Position numbers and translations under genes: made by a program. The notes beneath the pieces are model-generated. The model was given only the letters and a program-made list of their open reading frames with translations, made no database searches and had not been told where the DNA came from. Source: Actinomycetota bacterium (GTDB lineage: Bacteria > Actinomycetota > Coriobacteriia > Anaerosomatales > Anaerosomataceae). From it: a DNA stretch of 64,000 bases. Below are positions 46,299 to 55,035 of this stretch, one piece after another; position 1 is the stretch's first letter; every line of letters begins with the position of its first letter. The stretch is from contig SBEH01000003.1 in the NCBI GenBank assembly GCA_009668945.1, forward strand, positions 1 through 64,000, written 5' to 3'.

Positions 46299-47429
46299 AT
46301 GCGCGTCACAATGGTGAACAAGTACTATCCGCCGCACCTCGGCGGTATCGAGTTCCACATGCGGGACCTCGCCACCGCACTTGCGGCCAGAGGGCACCGC
46401 GTCCGCGCAATCGTCGCGAACGAGAGCGGCGAGATCGCCAACGAGACGCTCGACGGCGTCGAGGTCGTCCGGCTCGCCCGGTCGTTCGCGTACGCATCGA
46501 CGCCCGTGGTGCCCGGCATGGCGCGCGCGCTGCGCGCCGAATCGAGTCGCGAGCCGCGGCCCGACCTCTTCCACCTGCACTTCCCTTACCCCTGGGGCGA
46601 GGTCGCGTGGCTGCGTGCGAGAGTCGCCCAGCCCACGGTGCTCGCGTACCACAGCGACATCGTCCGCCAGAAGGCGCTCCTCGCGGCCTACGCGCCGGTC
46701 CTGCGGCGGGTACTCGAACGTGCTGATCTGGTCCTGGCCTCCTCCCCGAACATGGTGGAGCACAGCCCCTTCCTCTCGCGCATCGCCGACAAGTGCCGCG
46801 TCATCCCGTACGGAATCCGCGTAGAGCGCTACGCCGACACGCCGGAGTTGACCGCGCGCGCGGCCGAGCTGCGCGCGGGGCATGCGCGGCCGATCGTGCT
46901 GTTCGTCGGCAGGCTGGTGTACTACAAGGGCCCGGAGGTGCTCGTTCGGGCGATGGCAGCGGTGGACGCCGATCTCGTGGTGATCGGCCGCGGGCCGTTG
47001 AAGCGGGAGCTCGAGGCTCTCGCCGCGTCGTACGGCGTCTCCGGCAGGATCACGTTCCTCGATCCGGTCGACGATGGCGAGCTCGCCGCCTGGTACCACG
47101 CGGCCGACGTGTTCTGCCTTCCGAGCGTCGCACGCTCCGAAGCTTACGGGCTCGTACAACTCGAGGCGCATGCCTCGGGCACCCCCACCGTCTCCACGAC
47201 CCTCACCACGAGCGTCCCGTTCGTGAATGCCGACGGCGTGACGGGGCTCACCGTGCCGCCGGGCGACGTGGTGGCGCTTGCGGATGCGCTGCAGAACCTG
47301 GTGGCCGATGAGAGCCTCCGGAAACGCCTCGGCGCGCAGGCGCGAGCGCGCGCGCGAGCCGAGTTCTCCATCGGCCGGATGGTCGACCGGACGCTTGAGG
47401 TCTACGCTGAACTAGGGGTGAATGTGTAG
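46299..47429 (+). CDS. Glycosyltransferase, GT4 (group 1) family
   Basis: 376 aa. VNKYYPPHLGGIEFHMRDLA is a classic GT4 N-terminus, HLHFPYPWGEV and AYHSDIVRQK are acceptor-domain motifs, and FVGRLVYYKGPEVLV plus the SEAYGLVQLEAHASGTP segment (ExxGLVxLE) form the donor site. Likely adds an early sugar of the repeat unit, since the priming transferase follows directly at the next base. Donor unknown. Confidence 0.88.
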   Translation: MRVTMVNKYYPPHLGGIEFHMRDLATALAARGHRVRAIVANESGEIANETLDGVEVVRLARSFAYASTPVVPGMARALRAESSREPRPDLFHLHFPYPWGEVAWLRARVAQPTVLAYHSDIVRQKALLAAYAPVLRRVLERADLVLASSPNMVEHSPFLSRIADKCRVIPYGIRVERYADTPELTARAAELRAGHARPIVLFVGRLVYYKGPEVLVRAMAAVDADLVVIGRGPLKRELEALAASYGVSGRITFLDPVDDGELAAWYHAADVFCLPSVARSEAYGLVQLEAHASGTPTVSTTLTTSVPFVNADGVTGLTVPPGDVVALADALQNLVADESLRKRLGAQARARARAEFSIGRMVDRTLEVYAELGVNV

Positions 47430-48791
47430 ATGGCGCGTGGCAGGTTCATAGTCCTCTCCATCGTGCTCGACGCGATGCTGGTCAATGCCGGCATCGTGGG
47501 CGCGTTCTTCTTGCGTTTCGGCGGGCACCTCCCGACGTTCAACTTCGCGCCGTACGTCGCGCTGTCGCCGCTCATCACTGTGCTGTATCTCGGCGCGGGG
47601 TACATCTTCGGTCTGTACGAGCCCGAACGCACCGAGGGTACATGGGAGCTTGGCCGCGCGGTGTTCCAGGCCGTGACTCTCGGAACGGTCCTCACCGTCG
47701 CCGTGGCCTTCTTCGCCGGCCCGGGCTTCTTCTCGTTCAGCCGGCTTGTGATCCTGATCGCCTGGGTCGCACAGTTCCTGTTGCTGGTCGGCTGGCGTGC
47801 GCTCCTCCTCCGCTTCACGTCGGTCATCTGGCCCGAGCAGCGGATTCTGATCGTCGGTACCACCGAGCTCGCGGCGGAACTCGCCAGAGAGCTCGAGGAG
47901 CGGGCCGGTTGGGGCTATCGGGTTGTCGGCCTGGTGAGTCGTGCCGAAGAAGGGGAGAGCGCGCCTTCGGACTTCCGGGTGCTCGGTGAGGCAGCGGAGG
48001 TCACCGGCATCATCGCGCGCGAGCAGATAGACCGGGTGATCATCGCAAGTCCCGTCGCGCTTCGGGAGCTCATCGAGGACATGGCGCTCAGCAACGAGTC
48101 TGACGTGCGCGTCGAGGTGATTCCCGAACTCTACGAGATCTTCATCGGCACGGTGGACAGCACCGTCTCCGACATCCCGCTGATGGAACTCACGCGGCCC
48201 GCTGCGCCCGGGTGGTATCGCAGCAGCAAACGAGTGCTGGACATCCTCGCGTCGGCGACAGTCCTGGTCGTGCTGTCACCGCTGCTCCTGCTCGTGGCGC
48301 TCGCGATCCTGCTCACGATGGGTTGGCCGGTGTTCTTCCGCCAGGAGCGGGTGGGGCGCAACGGCCGCACGTTCGACGTTGTCAAGTTCCGCACGATGGT
48401 CAACAACGCCGAGGCACTCTCCGGGCCGGTACTCGCCGAAGAAGCCGACCCGCGCGTTACCCCGCTAGGCCGCTTTCTGCGCGCCTCGCGGATCGACGAG
48501 ATACCGCAGCTTGCGAATATCCTTCTCGGCCAGATGAGCTGGGTAGGCCCCCGTCCTGAGCGCCCGTTCTTCGTTGAGCAATATGTGAAGGAGATTCCCG
48601 GCTATCGCGAGCGCTTCAAGGTCAAGCCCGGAGTCACCGGTCTCGCGCAGGTGAGCGGAGGGTATGCAACCACTCCCGAGCGCAAGCTCAAGTTCGACCT
48701 GATCTACATGTATCATCAGAACCTGCTGATGGACATACAGATCCTCGTTGAGACCGTACGGGTCGTACTGACCGGTCACGGCGCCCGATAG
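47430..48791 (+). CDS. Polyprenyl-phosphate sugar-1-phosphate transferase (priming enzyme, WbaP-like)
   Basis: Starts glycan synthesis by moving a sugar-1-phosphate onto undecaprenyl phosphate. 453 aa: four to five N-terminal helices, a central Rossmann-like CoA-binding-3 domain (about 130-250), another helix (LASATVLVVLSPLLLLVALAI) and the catalytic bacterial-sugar-transferase domain with FFRQERVG, VKFRTM, the SRIDEIPQLxN motif, WVGPRPERP and KPGVTGLAQVSG. Full length with all motifs. ATG follows the GT4 stop immediately, so the two are coupled. Confidence 0.94.
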   Translation: MARGRFIVLSIVLDAMLVNAGIVGAFFLRFGGHLPTFNFAPYVALSPLITVLYLGAGYIFGLYEPERTEGTWELGRAVFQAVTLGTVLTVAVAFFAGPGFFSFSRLVILIAWVAQFLLLVGWRALLLRFTSVIWPEQRILIVGTTELAAELARELEERAGWGYRVVGLVSRAEEGESAPSDFRVLGEAAEVTGIIAREQIDRVIIASPVALRELIEDMALSNESDVRVEVIPELYEIFIGTVDSTVSDIPLMELTRPAAPGWYRSSKRVLDILASATVLVVLSPLLLLVALAILLTMGWPVFFRQERVGRNGRTFDVVKFRTMVNNAEALSGPVLAEEADPRVTPLGRFLRASRIDEIPQLANILLGQMSWVGPRPERPFFVEQYVKEIPGYRERFKVKPGVTGLAQVSGGYATTPERKLKFDLIYMYHQNLLMDIQILVETVRVVLTGHGAR

Positions 48792-48801
48792 GAGAGTGCG
48801 C

Positions 48802-51219
48802 GTGGCCAAGTCCGGAGCTCGCAAGCGCGTTGTCGCGCCCTCACCGGGTGCCGCTCGGATGTCCCCGCGCACGATCGAGCCGGCCGACGCACGGATGGAC
48901 CTCTGGGACCGGATCGCCTGGGCCTTTCTGCATGTCCTCGTCGTTCTTGTACCTCTGGCGATGTCCAACTTCGGGCCGTTCAGTCCAGACGGCGTCCCGC
49001 TCACCTACGACCAGTTCGACATCGTCAAGGTGTTCCTCCAGCGCGGCATTCTGGCTCTGGCCCTGGCTGCATGGGCCGCCGGGCTGCTCGTGCGCGGCGG
49101 GCGCGTGCGTTTCACCCGCGGTGAGTGGGTCCTGCTCGCCTTTCTCGCGTGGCTGTTGCTGACCACCGTCCTCTCGGTCCATCCGCCGACCGCGATCTTC
49201 GGGAAGTACCGCCGGTTCGAGGGCCTGCTCTCCTTCATCACCTACGGAGTGGCGTTCTTCATGGCGCTCCAATACGCAACGACGGCGCAACGCGTGCGAT
49301 CCCTCGCCCGTTCACTCGCGGTGGGCGGTTTCCTGGTGGCCGCATACGGCGCCCTGCAGGTGGTAGGCACGGTCGCTTTGGGTACGGCGCGAGTCGCTCA
49401 GCCGGTTGCGACGCTGCTCACGGTGATCGCGCCGCTGCTGTTCGGGTACATGGCGGTCGCCCGGTCAGGCGACGACCGCGAGCTCAAGAGGGCGTACTGG
49501 ACTGCGGCGGTCATCGCGCTCATCGGAGGGGCTGTGCTTTCTGCGGGACTCGCCCAGAACATCGACATTGCCATGTCCAACTCCACAACGGGCGAAGCCG
49601 TTCGCGTCGCCCTGGACCCGGTCCGTTGGGGGAGGCTCGGGTTCGAGTCGAACCGGGCCTTCTCGACCTTCGGCAACCCTGACATGCTCGGCGGCTACCT
49701 CATCTTCCCATTCGCCGTGACGCTGGGCCTCGCGCTCTCTGAGAAGCATCGCGTGTGGCGCGCTATCTACTGGAACTTCACGCTGCTCAACGTGTTCGTG
49801 GGTATCACGTCGTATGTTCGCGGCGCGTGGATCGGCGCCGTGGTGGCGCTCGGATTGCTCATCTTCGCCTACCTCCGGGCGCGGCGAGGTACCGATATGC
49901 GGCTGACCCAGACCGATGTCACGTTCATCGGCGGAGCGGGCGCCGTCGGCACGGCGGTGATCGCCGCCAGCTCACTCCGGCCGGACGCGGTCCGAAACGT
50001 GCTCACCCGCGTTGTGTCCATCTTCCAGTTCGGTGAGGGAAGCGCACTGACCCGCACGCAGATCTGGCACGCCGCCGCCGATGCGATTGCGGCGCGGCCG
50101 GTATTCGGCTGGGGTGCCGACACGTTTCGCCTGCTGTTCCCCATGTTCAAGCCCGCCGAGTACGTGGAAGCGGCCGGGTACCTGTCGGTGGCCGACAACG
50201 TCCACAACTACCCGCTCCAGCTGGCGAGTGGAATCGGGATTCCCGGTGCGCTGCTCTTCTACGCCGCGATCGGGTCGGCGCTGGCGATTGCAGCGCGCAC
50301 CGCCTTCGCGCGTGGAAGCGCCGAGCGCAACCTGGTGCTCGCCGGCTTTTGGGCAGCGGTCGTCGGCTACGTAGTTCACCTGATGTTCGGGCTGTCGGTC
50401 ACGGGGTCGACCGTGATCTTGTGGCTTGCCATGGGCGTCTTGCTCGGCCCCGTGGCCACCGTACATGACGTCGCGCCGATGGCGTGGCGCATGGTCGGTC
50501 TGTCGGCGGTCGGTGTCGCTCTTGTCGTGGTGAGCACGCTCAACGTCCGGTACATCGCAGCCGACACGCACTACTTGCGCGGGCGCGTGCTGACGATCGG
50601 CCTCGAGCGCGTCTCAGAGATCGAGAGGGCGATAGAGCTCAACCCGTACAACGACATGTACCGCCTGGAATTGGGGACCGCGTGGAGAGACCTGTTCCGT
50701 GCTTCGGCGGATGAGTATGCCCGGAAGGTGGCAGACGGAACGGCCGACTCTCAGCTGAAGCAGAACACGCTCGACTACTACGCCCGCGCCTCCGATGCCT
50801 ATGAGGCGATGATCGAGTATGTGCCACAGGAGTACGACACGTACGTCTACCTCGCGAACCTCCACAACGAGGCTGCGACACTCGTCGATCCAGGGTACGC
50901 TGTACTTGCGGTGGACGCCGCCGAACGCGGCAAGGCCGTGCAGCGCTACGGGCCGGCCATACGCGTCCAATTGGCGATCGGCCTCATGCTGCAGGGAAGG
51001 CTGGACGAGGCGATCAGCGAGCTCGAGGTCGCGTGCGACCTCGATCCGAACTACACCCAGGCGTATCTCGTGTTGGCCTCGGCGGATCGCCAGGCCGGCA
51101 GATACGATGACGCGCGAGCTGCGCTCGGCCACGTGCTGACGCGTTTCCCGGACGATGCGGAAGCCCTGGCTGCCCTGCAGTCACTCGAGGCAAGCGCGAC
51201 AACGAGTACCGGGCAATGA
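48802..51219 (+). CDS. O-antigen ligase-like membrane protein with C-terminal TPR-type domain
   Basis: 805 aa. About 11-12 membrane helices in the first 560 residues hold the O-antigen-ligase/Wzy_C pattern: FSTFGNPDMLGGYL in one loop, and GWGADTF with DNVHNYPLQ in the large outer loop. A soluble region of about 230 residues with TPR-like helices (for example AIELNPYNDMYRLELG and GRLDEAISELEVACDLDPN) follows. It could join the finished glycan to its acceptor or polymerise repeats; sequence alone does not separate these. GTG 48802 is favoured by GGAG 7 bases upstream. Start of Rex lies just beyond its end. Confidence 0.86.
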   Translation: MAKSGARKRVVAPSPGAARMSPRTIEPADARMDLWDRIAWAFLHVLVVLVPLAMSNFGPFSPDGVPLTYDQFDIVKVFLQRGILALALAAWAAGLLVRGGRVRFTRGEWVLLAFLAWLLLTTVLSVHPPTAIFGKYRRFEGLLSFITYGVAFFMALQYATTAQRVRSLARSLAVGGFLVAAYGALQVVGTVALGTARVAQPVATLLTVIAPLLFGYMAVARSGDDRELKRAYWTAAVIALIGGAVLSAGLAQNIDIAMSNSTTGEAVRVALDPVRWGRLGFESNRAFSTFGNPDMLGGYLIFPFAVTLGLALSEKHRVWRAIYWNFTLLNVFVGITSYVRGAWIGAVVALGLLIFAYLRARRGTDMRLTQTDVTFIGGAGAVGTAVIAASSLRPDAVRNVLTRVVSIFQFGEGSALTRTQIWHAAADAIAARPVFGWGADTFRLLFPMFKPAEYVEAAGYLSVADNVHNYPLQLASGIGIPGALLFYAAIGSALAIAARTAFARGSAERNLVLAGFWAAVVGYVVHLMFGLSVTGSTVILWLAMGVLLGPVATVHDVAPMAWRMVGLSAVGVALVVVSTLNVRYIAADTHYLRGRVLTIGLERVSEIERAIELNPYNDMYRLELGTAWRDLFRASADEYARKVADGTADSQLKQNTLDYYARASDAYEAMIEYVPQEYDTYVYLANLHNEAATLVDPGYAVLAVDAAERGKAVQRYGPAIRVQLAIGLMLQGRLDEAISELEVACDLDPNYTQAYLVLASADRQAGRYDDARAALGHVLTRFPDDAEALAALQSLEASATTSTGQ

Positions 51220-51236
51220 CGGGGAGGGGCTGGCAG

Positions 51237-51869
51237 ATGGACCGCCGCGACATACCTGATACGACGATCCAGCGGCTGCCGCTGTACCTCAGGTGCCTTC
51301 TGGAAGCGCAGACCGTGAGAATGCCGGTGGTCAGCTCCAGTGCGCTGGCGGAGATGTGCGGGACGAATGCCCCGCAAGTCCGCAAGGACCTCTCGTACCT
51401 CGGCGAACTCGGCACGCGCGGCATCGGCTATGACGTCGAGGCGCTGATCGCACACATCTCGGGCGTTCTCGGCATCGATGAGCGCAGGCGGGCGGTTCTC
51501 GTCGGGTACGGCCGGTTCGGCAGCGCGTTGCTGGGCTACCCGGGATTCGGAGAGCGGGGCTTCGAGATCGTCGCCGTTCTCGACTCCGATCCGACGAAGA
51601 TCGGGACGCGTGTCGGAGACGTGACCATCAGCGACGTGAGGGAACTTGAGAGTGTCGTCCCGGCAACCGGCGCCGAAATCGCGATCCTTGCGACCCCGGC
51701 CGCGGTCACCCAGGCGGTTGCCGCCCGTCTGGCGGCCGCGGGCATACGGGGGATCTTGAACCTGGCGCCGGTCACATTGTCGCTGGCAAACGGCGTAGCG
51801 GTGCGCCAGGTGTGCTTGTCGACAGAACTGCAGGTGCTGTCGTTTCATCTGGCACAGGGCCCGCTCTGA
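51237..51869 (+). CDS. rex: Redox-sensing transcriptional repressor Rex
   Basis: 210 aa. N-terminal winged helix begins IPDTTIQRLPLYLR, with SSSALAEMCGTNAPQVRKDLSYLG as recognition region. The NAD(H)-binding Rossmann fold starts LVGYGRFGSA (90-97), and a C-terminal swap helix completes it. Rex senses the NADH/NAD ratio and represses respiratory and fermentative genes. ATG 51237 has GGGGAGGGG 7 bases before it; ATG 51216 would overlap the ligase stop (ATGA). The cytochrome island directly downstream is an obvious candidate target, though no Rex palindrome was seen at its head. Confidence 0.94.
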   Translation: MDRRDIPDTTIQRLPLYLRCLLEAQTVRMPVVSSSALAEMCGTNAPQVRKDLSYLGELGTRGIGYDVEALIAHISGVLGIDERRRAVLVGYGRFGSALLGYPGFGERGFEIVAVLDSDPTKIGTRVGDVTISDVRELESVVPATGAEIAILATPAAVTQAVAARLAAAGIRGILNLAPVTLSLANGVAVRQVCLSTELQVLSFHLAQGPL

Positions 51870-51911
51870 CATATAGTGATGGTGGATCGACCGCACGGTG
51901 ATTGGAGTCGG

Positions 51912-52700
51912 GTGGCTCGCACACGCAAAGACCAGGGGACGTCGGACGCGCCGGACGAGGTCGTTCTCGCAGGCGAGGAAGACATGGATGTCGCCCGGTC
52001 CGAGAACGCCGACCGTGAGGCAGAACCTGCGGGACGAGGCGAAGAGCGCCCGGCGGAGGACGCGGTGGCTGTCGCCGGCGACCTGATTCCCGGCTGGCTC
52101 GCGCTGCTCGTCCTGGTGCTGCTGCTGGCGGTGGCCGGTCTCGGAGGGTACCTCATACGCGGCGCGCTCGTGGATGACCGTATCGACACCCCCTCCGAGC
52201 TCGCGGTCAAGGACCTCGAAGACCAGGTCTCCTCGAATCCTGGGGATCCGGAGCGTCTGCTGGCGCTCGGCTATGCCTACCAGGAAGAAGGTCGCTACGA
52301 GGAAGCTCTGGACCTCTACGGTCAGGTCCTCGAGCTGGATTCCGACAACACCGGCGCGCTGTACAACAAGGGCGTGGTGCTGTCCGAACTTGGACGGGAC
52401 AAGGACGCGGAAGCGGCATATTGGGACGTCCTTGAGGTCGCACCGGACCACGCTCTTGCGGCGAAAGCCCTCGGCCAGTACTACGTGAGCAAGAAGCACT
52501 ACAAGTCGGCACTGACCGCACTCGAGCCGGTCATCAAAGAGCGGCCGCAGTACGCGGATCTGCAGTACCTTGCGGGCTACTCGTGCGAGCAGCTCGGCAT
52601 CGATGAGACCGCTATCCGCTACTACCGTGGAGCGCTGACGTACAACCCCGATTATCAAGAAGCCAAGGCCGGACTCGCCCGTCTCGGCGCGTCGGAGTGA
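51912..52700 (+). CDS. Single-spanning membrane protein with TPR repeats
   Basis: About 262 aa. A charged N-terminus rich in Asp/Glu (cytosolic), one helix (LIPGWLALLVLVLLLAVAGL, near residue 60) and then an outer domain of four TPR-like repeats (AYQEEGRYEEALDLYGQVLELD and three more). TPR tails of this type hold protein partners. Five bases separate it from the NHL protein. The start is uncertain: GTG 51876, ATG 51879 and GTG 51882 are in frame, and a TATAGT at 51872-51877 could be a -10 box that would favour 51912. Confidence 0.75.
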   Translation: MARTRKDQGTSDAPDEVVLAGEEDMDVARSENADREAEPAGRGEERPAEDAVAVAGDLIPGWLALLVLVLLLAVAGLGGYLIRGALVDDRIDTPSELAVKDLEDQVSSNPGDPERLLALGYAYQEEGRYEEALDLYGQVLELDSDNTGALYNKGVVLSELGRDKDAEAAYWDVLEVAPDHALAAKALGQYYVSKKHYKSALTALEPVIKERPQYADLQYLAGYSCEQLGIDETAIRYYRGALTYNPDYQEAKAGLARLGASE

Positions 52701-52704
52701 ACTG

Positions 52705-53856
52705 ATGAGCGAGCCTGCGCTGGACGACCTCCTGGAGTCGCTCCCGGGGGAGTCCGCTCCCGTTGAACCGCGGGTAGAAGAGAAGAAGCACGAGCAGGGT
52801 GACTGCTTCTACCTCACGCCACGACGGGCGTTCATGCTGCTAGCGATCGTGCTGGCGCTCATCCTGGCCGGACTGATCGCGTACCTGCTCATGTTCATCG
52901 GGCGTCCGGAGTCTCTCGTCGACCTGCCCACCGTGAAGGGCATCCAGCCCGTATGGGAAGTGTATGGCCCGGGAGTGGGCGAGGTGCCGCTGTTCGATCG
53001 CCCGATGGGTGTTGCCGAGAGCGGAGGGCGCTTCTACGTCACCGACAGCGGCAACAACAGGGTCTGCGTGTTCGACACGAACGGCCGGTACGTGAAGCAG
53101 TTCGGAAGCTTCGGTATCGCCAAGCCGGCGGCGGGGTACAAGGCGACATACGTTGCGGGCTCACTCAACTACCCCGTGGGTATCGACTGCGATGAGGACG
53201 GGAACGTGTACGTCGCGAGCTTCTACAACGACTCCATAGAGGTGTTCGACGCCAACGGCACTCCGCTCCGGCGCTTCCCGGACCCGACGCTCCCGGTGGG
53301 CCGCGGCGGTTCCGGCTACGGCGGGGCCGGCATCGCCGTGACCGATGTCGCGGTGAGCAGGGATCGCATCTATGCGACCGATGCGTATCAGGTCTTCGTG
53401 TTCACGCTCGCGGGTGAGTTCGTCGCCCAGTGGGGCAAGCCAGGCCCAGAACCCGGTGACCTCGACCACCCCAACGGTATCGCCGTCAGCGACGACGGTC
53501 AGACGGTATATGTGTCGGACTCCAACCACAACCGCGTGACCGCCTTTACGCCTGAAGGCGACGTCCTCTGGCAGGTAGGCGAGATCTCGGGGGGCATCGA
53601 CGACCGGGAACCCGGTGCGTTAGAGTTGCCGCGCGGTATCGCAGTACTGAACGACGGCTCCATCATCGTGACCGACGTGTTCGCATTCTCGCTGGTGAAC
53701 ATCAGTGCCGACGGCGAGGTTCTAGGCAGCTACGGTGAGCGTGGGGTCGAGCCCGGGCAACTGAACTTTGCGAACGACATCGAGTCATTCAGGAGCTACC
53801 TTGCCATTGCCGACAAGGAGAACGGACGGTTGCAGTTGGTGAAGCTTGCCAACTGA
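52705..53856 (+). CDS. Membrane-anchored NHL-repeat beta-propeller protein
   Basis: 383 aa. Acidic N-terminus, one helix (AFMLLAIVLALILAGLIAYLLMFI, about 46-69), a LVDLP motif and then about six NHL-type blades, each with a GI/GV-then-YVxDxxNNR-then-V-F pattern (FDRPMGVAES, YVTDSGNNRVCVFD; LDHPNGIAVS, YVSDSNHNRVTAF; LPRGIAV, IIVTDVFAF). Propellers of this kind act as binding scaffolds outside the cytoplasm. Together with the TPR protein and cytochromes it may form a surface complex. A second, related propeller is at 56508. Confidence 0.85.
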   Translation: MSEPALDDLLESLPGESAPVEPRVEEKKHEQGDCFYLTPRRAFMLLAIVLALILAGLIAYLLMFIGRPESLVDLPTVKGIQPVWEVYGPGVGEVPLFDRPMGVAESGGRFYVTDSGNNRVCVFDTNGRYVKQFGSFGIAKPAAGYKATYVAGSLNYPVGIDCDEDGNVYVASFYNDSIEVFDANGTPLRRFPDPTLPVGRGGSGYGGAGIAVTDVAVSRDRIYATDAYQVFVFTLAGEFVAQWGKPGPEPGDLDHPNGIAVSDDGQTVYVSDSNHNRVTAFTPEGDVLWQVGEISGGIDDREPGALELPRGIAVLNDGSIIVTDVFAFSLVNISADGEVLGSYGERGVEPGQLNFANDIESFRSYLAIADKENGRLQLVKLAN

Positions 53857-53879
53857 CGCCGTGCCTCGCGCGGATCGTC

Positions 53880-53888
53880 TGGTATCAT
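53880..53888 (+). promoter_or_regulatory. Extended -10 element before the 7-haem cytochrome gene
   Basis: TG-G-TATCAT ends 36 bases before the GTG start at 53925, 24 bases after the NHL stop. No -35 box at the right distance. Suggests the cytochromes can be transcribed apart from the TPR-NHL pair. Confidence 0.42.
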
Positions 53889-53924
53889 TGAACGGATGTG
53901 GGCCCGGTAACGGAGGATCACAGG

Positions 53925-54992
53925 GTGTTCCTGAAGCGTTGCATGCCTATAGCGCTCATCGCCATCGTGATGGTCGCCATCGTGTCGCCTGCGCACGCCT
54001 ACGATGAGATACCCCCGGTCAACCCGGACTGCATCGACTGTCACGGTACCGCTGCGGGCACCGAGCCCGCAGGGCCGCACGGCGGGTACCTGACCACGAC
54101 GAACAAGTGCGTCACCTGTCACACCGTGCATAGGGCGCCGGCTGGCGGTACGATTCTGCTTCCGGCTGCGACGATCAAGGGCACATGCGATTTCTGTCAC
54201 GACGGGACCGGCGGCAAGGGCGTGTACGGTGTGCTGGCGGCGAAGATTCCCGCGGTCACCGTGGCTGCCGCGCACCGTATCGACACGACGAACGTGGTGC
54301 CCGGAGGCAGTTCCGGTGGAGGCAGCGCGACAGGCGACTTCTCGGGGATAACGACGGATTACCTCACCTGCAGCGACTGCCATTCTCCCCACGGCGCCAA
54401 CGTGGTGGCCGCGTTCACCGGTGACCGTGCGCGGTCCACGGATGATGCGGGCGGTCTGGGGAACGTCGTGGTCTCAAGCCGGTTGTTGCGCAAGCGCCCG
54501 GTGACCGCGACTGGCGACGTGACCGTGTATGGCTCGGACTGGTGCGCCGGATGTCACAAGGGCCGGCTGTCCGGATCCGGCATGGCGAGCAACCATCCCG
54601 TAGAGTCAAGCGTCAACCTGCCGCCCGGCGGAGCAGCGAGCATGCACTACTACCAGTACGTCGCGAAAGTGACGACGGCGGACGTGAGCACGACCACCAA
54701 GGGCACACTCGGGAAGTCGAATTACGGCTACGTGATGCCCGATCCGCGCACTGCCGATCAGACCGGTCACGACCCGATCTGCCAGCAGTGTCACGAAGAC
54801 GCCCGCTCGGTGGGGAACGTCCACCCTCAGCAGGTCGATTCGACGGAGGTCTTCACGCTAACGGCTCTCGACGGCGCGGTGACCGGGGACAACCCGCGTT
54901 TCCAGACGTTCCCGCATGAGTCGCCGAACACCTTCTTCTTGGTGGAGTTGAACGACAGTCTGTGCCTGAACTGTCACGCGCCCCCGCCGTAG
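53925..54992 (+). CDS. Exported 7-haem c-type cytochrome
   Basis: 355 aa with a Sec signal (basic FLKR, hydrophobic stretch, cleavage likely after AHA before YDE). Seven CXXCH motifs are visible: CIDCH, CVTCH, CDFCH, CSDCH, CAGCH, CQQCH and CLNCH. Several are followed by HG or PHG, supplying possible distal ligands. A Gly/Ser-rich segment sits between haems 3 and 4. It lacks a membrane helix beyond the signal, so it is probably extracytoplasmic. GTG 53925 has GGAGG at 53912-53916, 8 bases upstream; GTG 53898 would spoil the signal peptide. Confidence 0.9.
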   Translation: MFLKRCMPIALIAIVMVAIVSPAHAYDEIPPVNPDCIDCHGTAAGTEPAGPHGGYLTTTNKCVTCHTVHRAPAGGTILLPAATIKGTCDFCHDGTGGKGVYGVLAAKIPAVTVAAAHRIDTTNVVPGGSSGGGSATGDFSGITTDYLTCSDCHSPHGANVVAAFTGDRARSTDDAGGLGNVVVSSRLLRKRPVTATGDVTVYGSDWCAGCHKGRLSGSGMASNHPVESSVNLPPGGAASMHYYQYVAKVTTADVSTTTKGTLGKSNYGYVMPDPRTADQTGHDPICQQCHEDARSVGNVHPQQVDSTEVFTLTALDGAVTGDNPRFQTFPHESPNTFFLVELNDSLCLNCHAPPP

Positions 54993-55035
54993 GGTCGCGA
55001 CGTCGTTGTCGGGCAAGATGCTGCGGGGAGGTTCG

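Noticed and set aside
44859-47171. Open minus-strand frame of about 770 codons
   Set aside because: Antisense to the phosphohexomutase and a GT4 gene whose family motifs are complete; the antisense product is Arg/His/Val-rich without domains, as expected from high-GC codon bias.
51840-51920. Rex operator (TTGTG...CACAA-type palindrome) near rex and the cytochrome genes
   Set aside because: None seen by eye here, at 53857-53925 or at 58505-58621; only a TTGTGCAC half-like string at about 58580.
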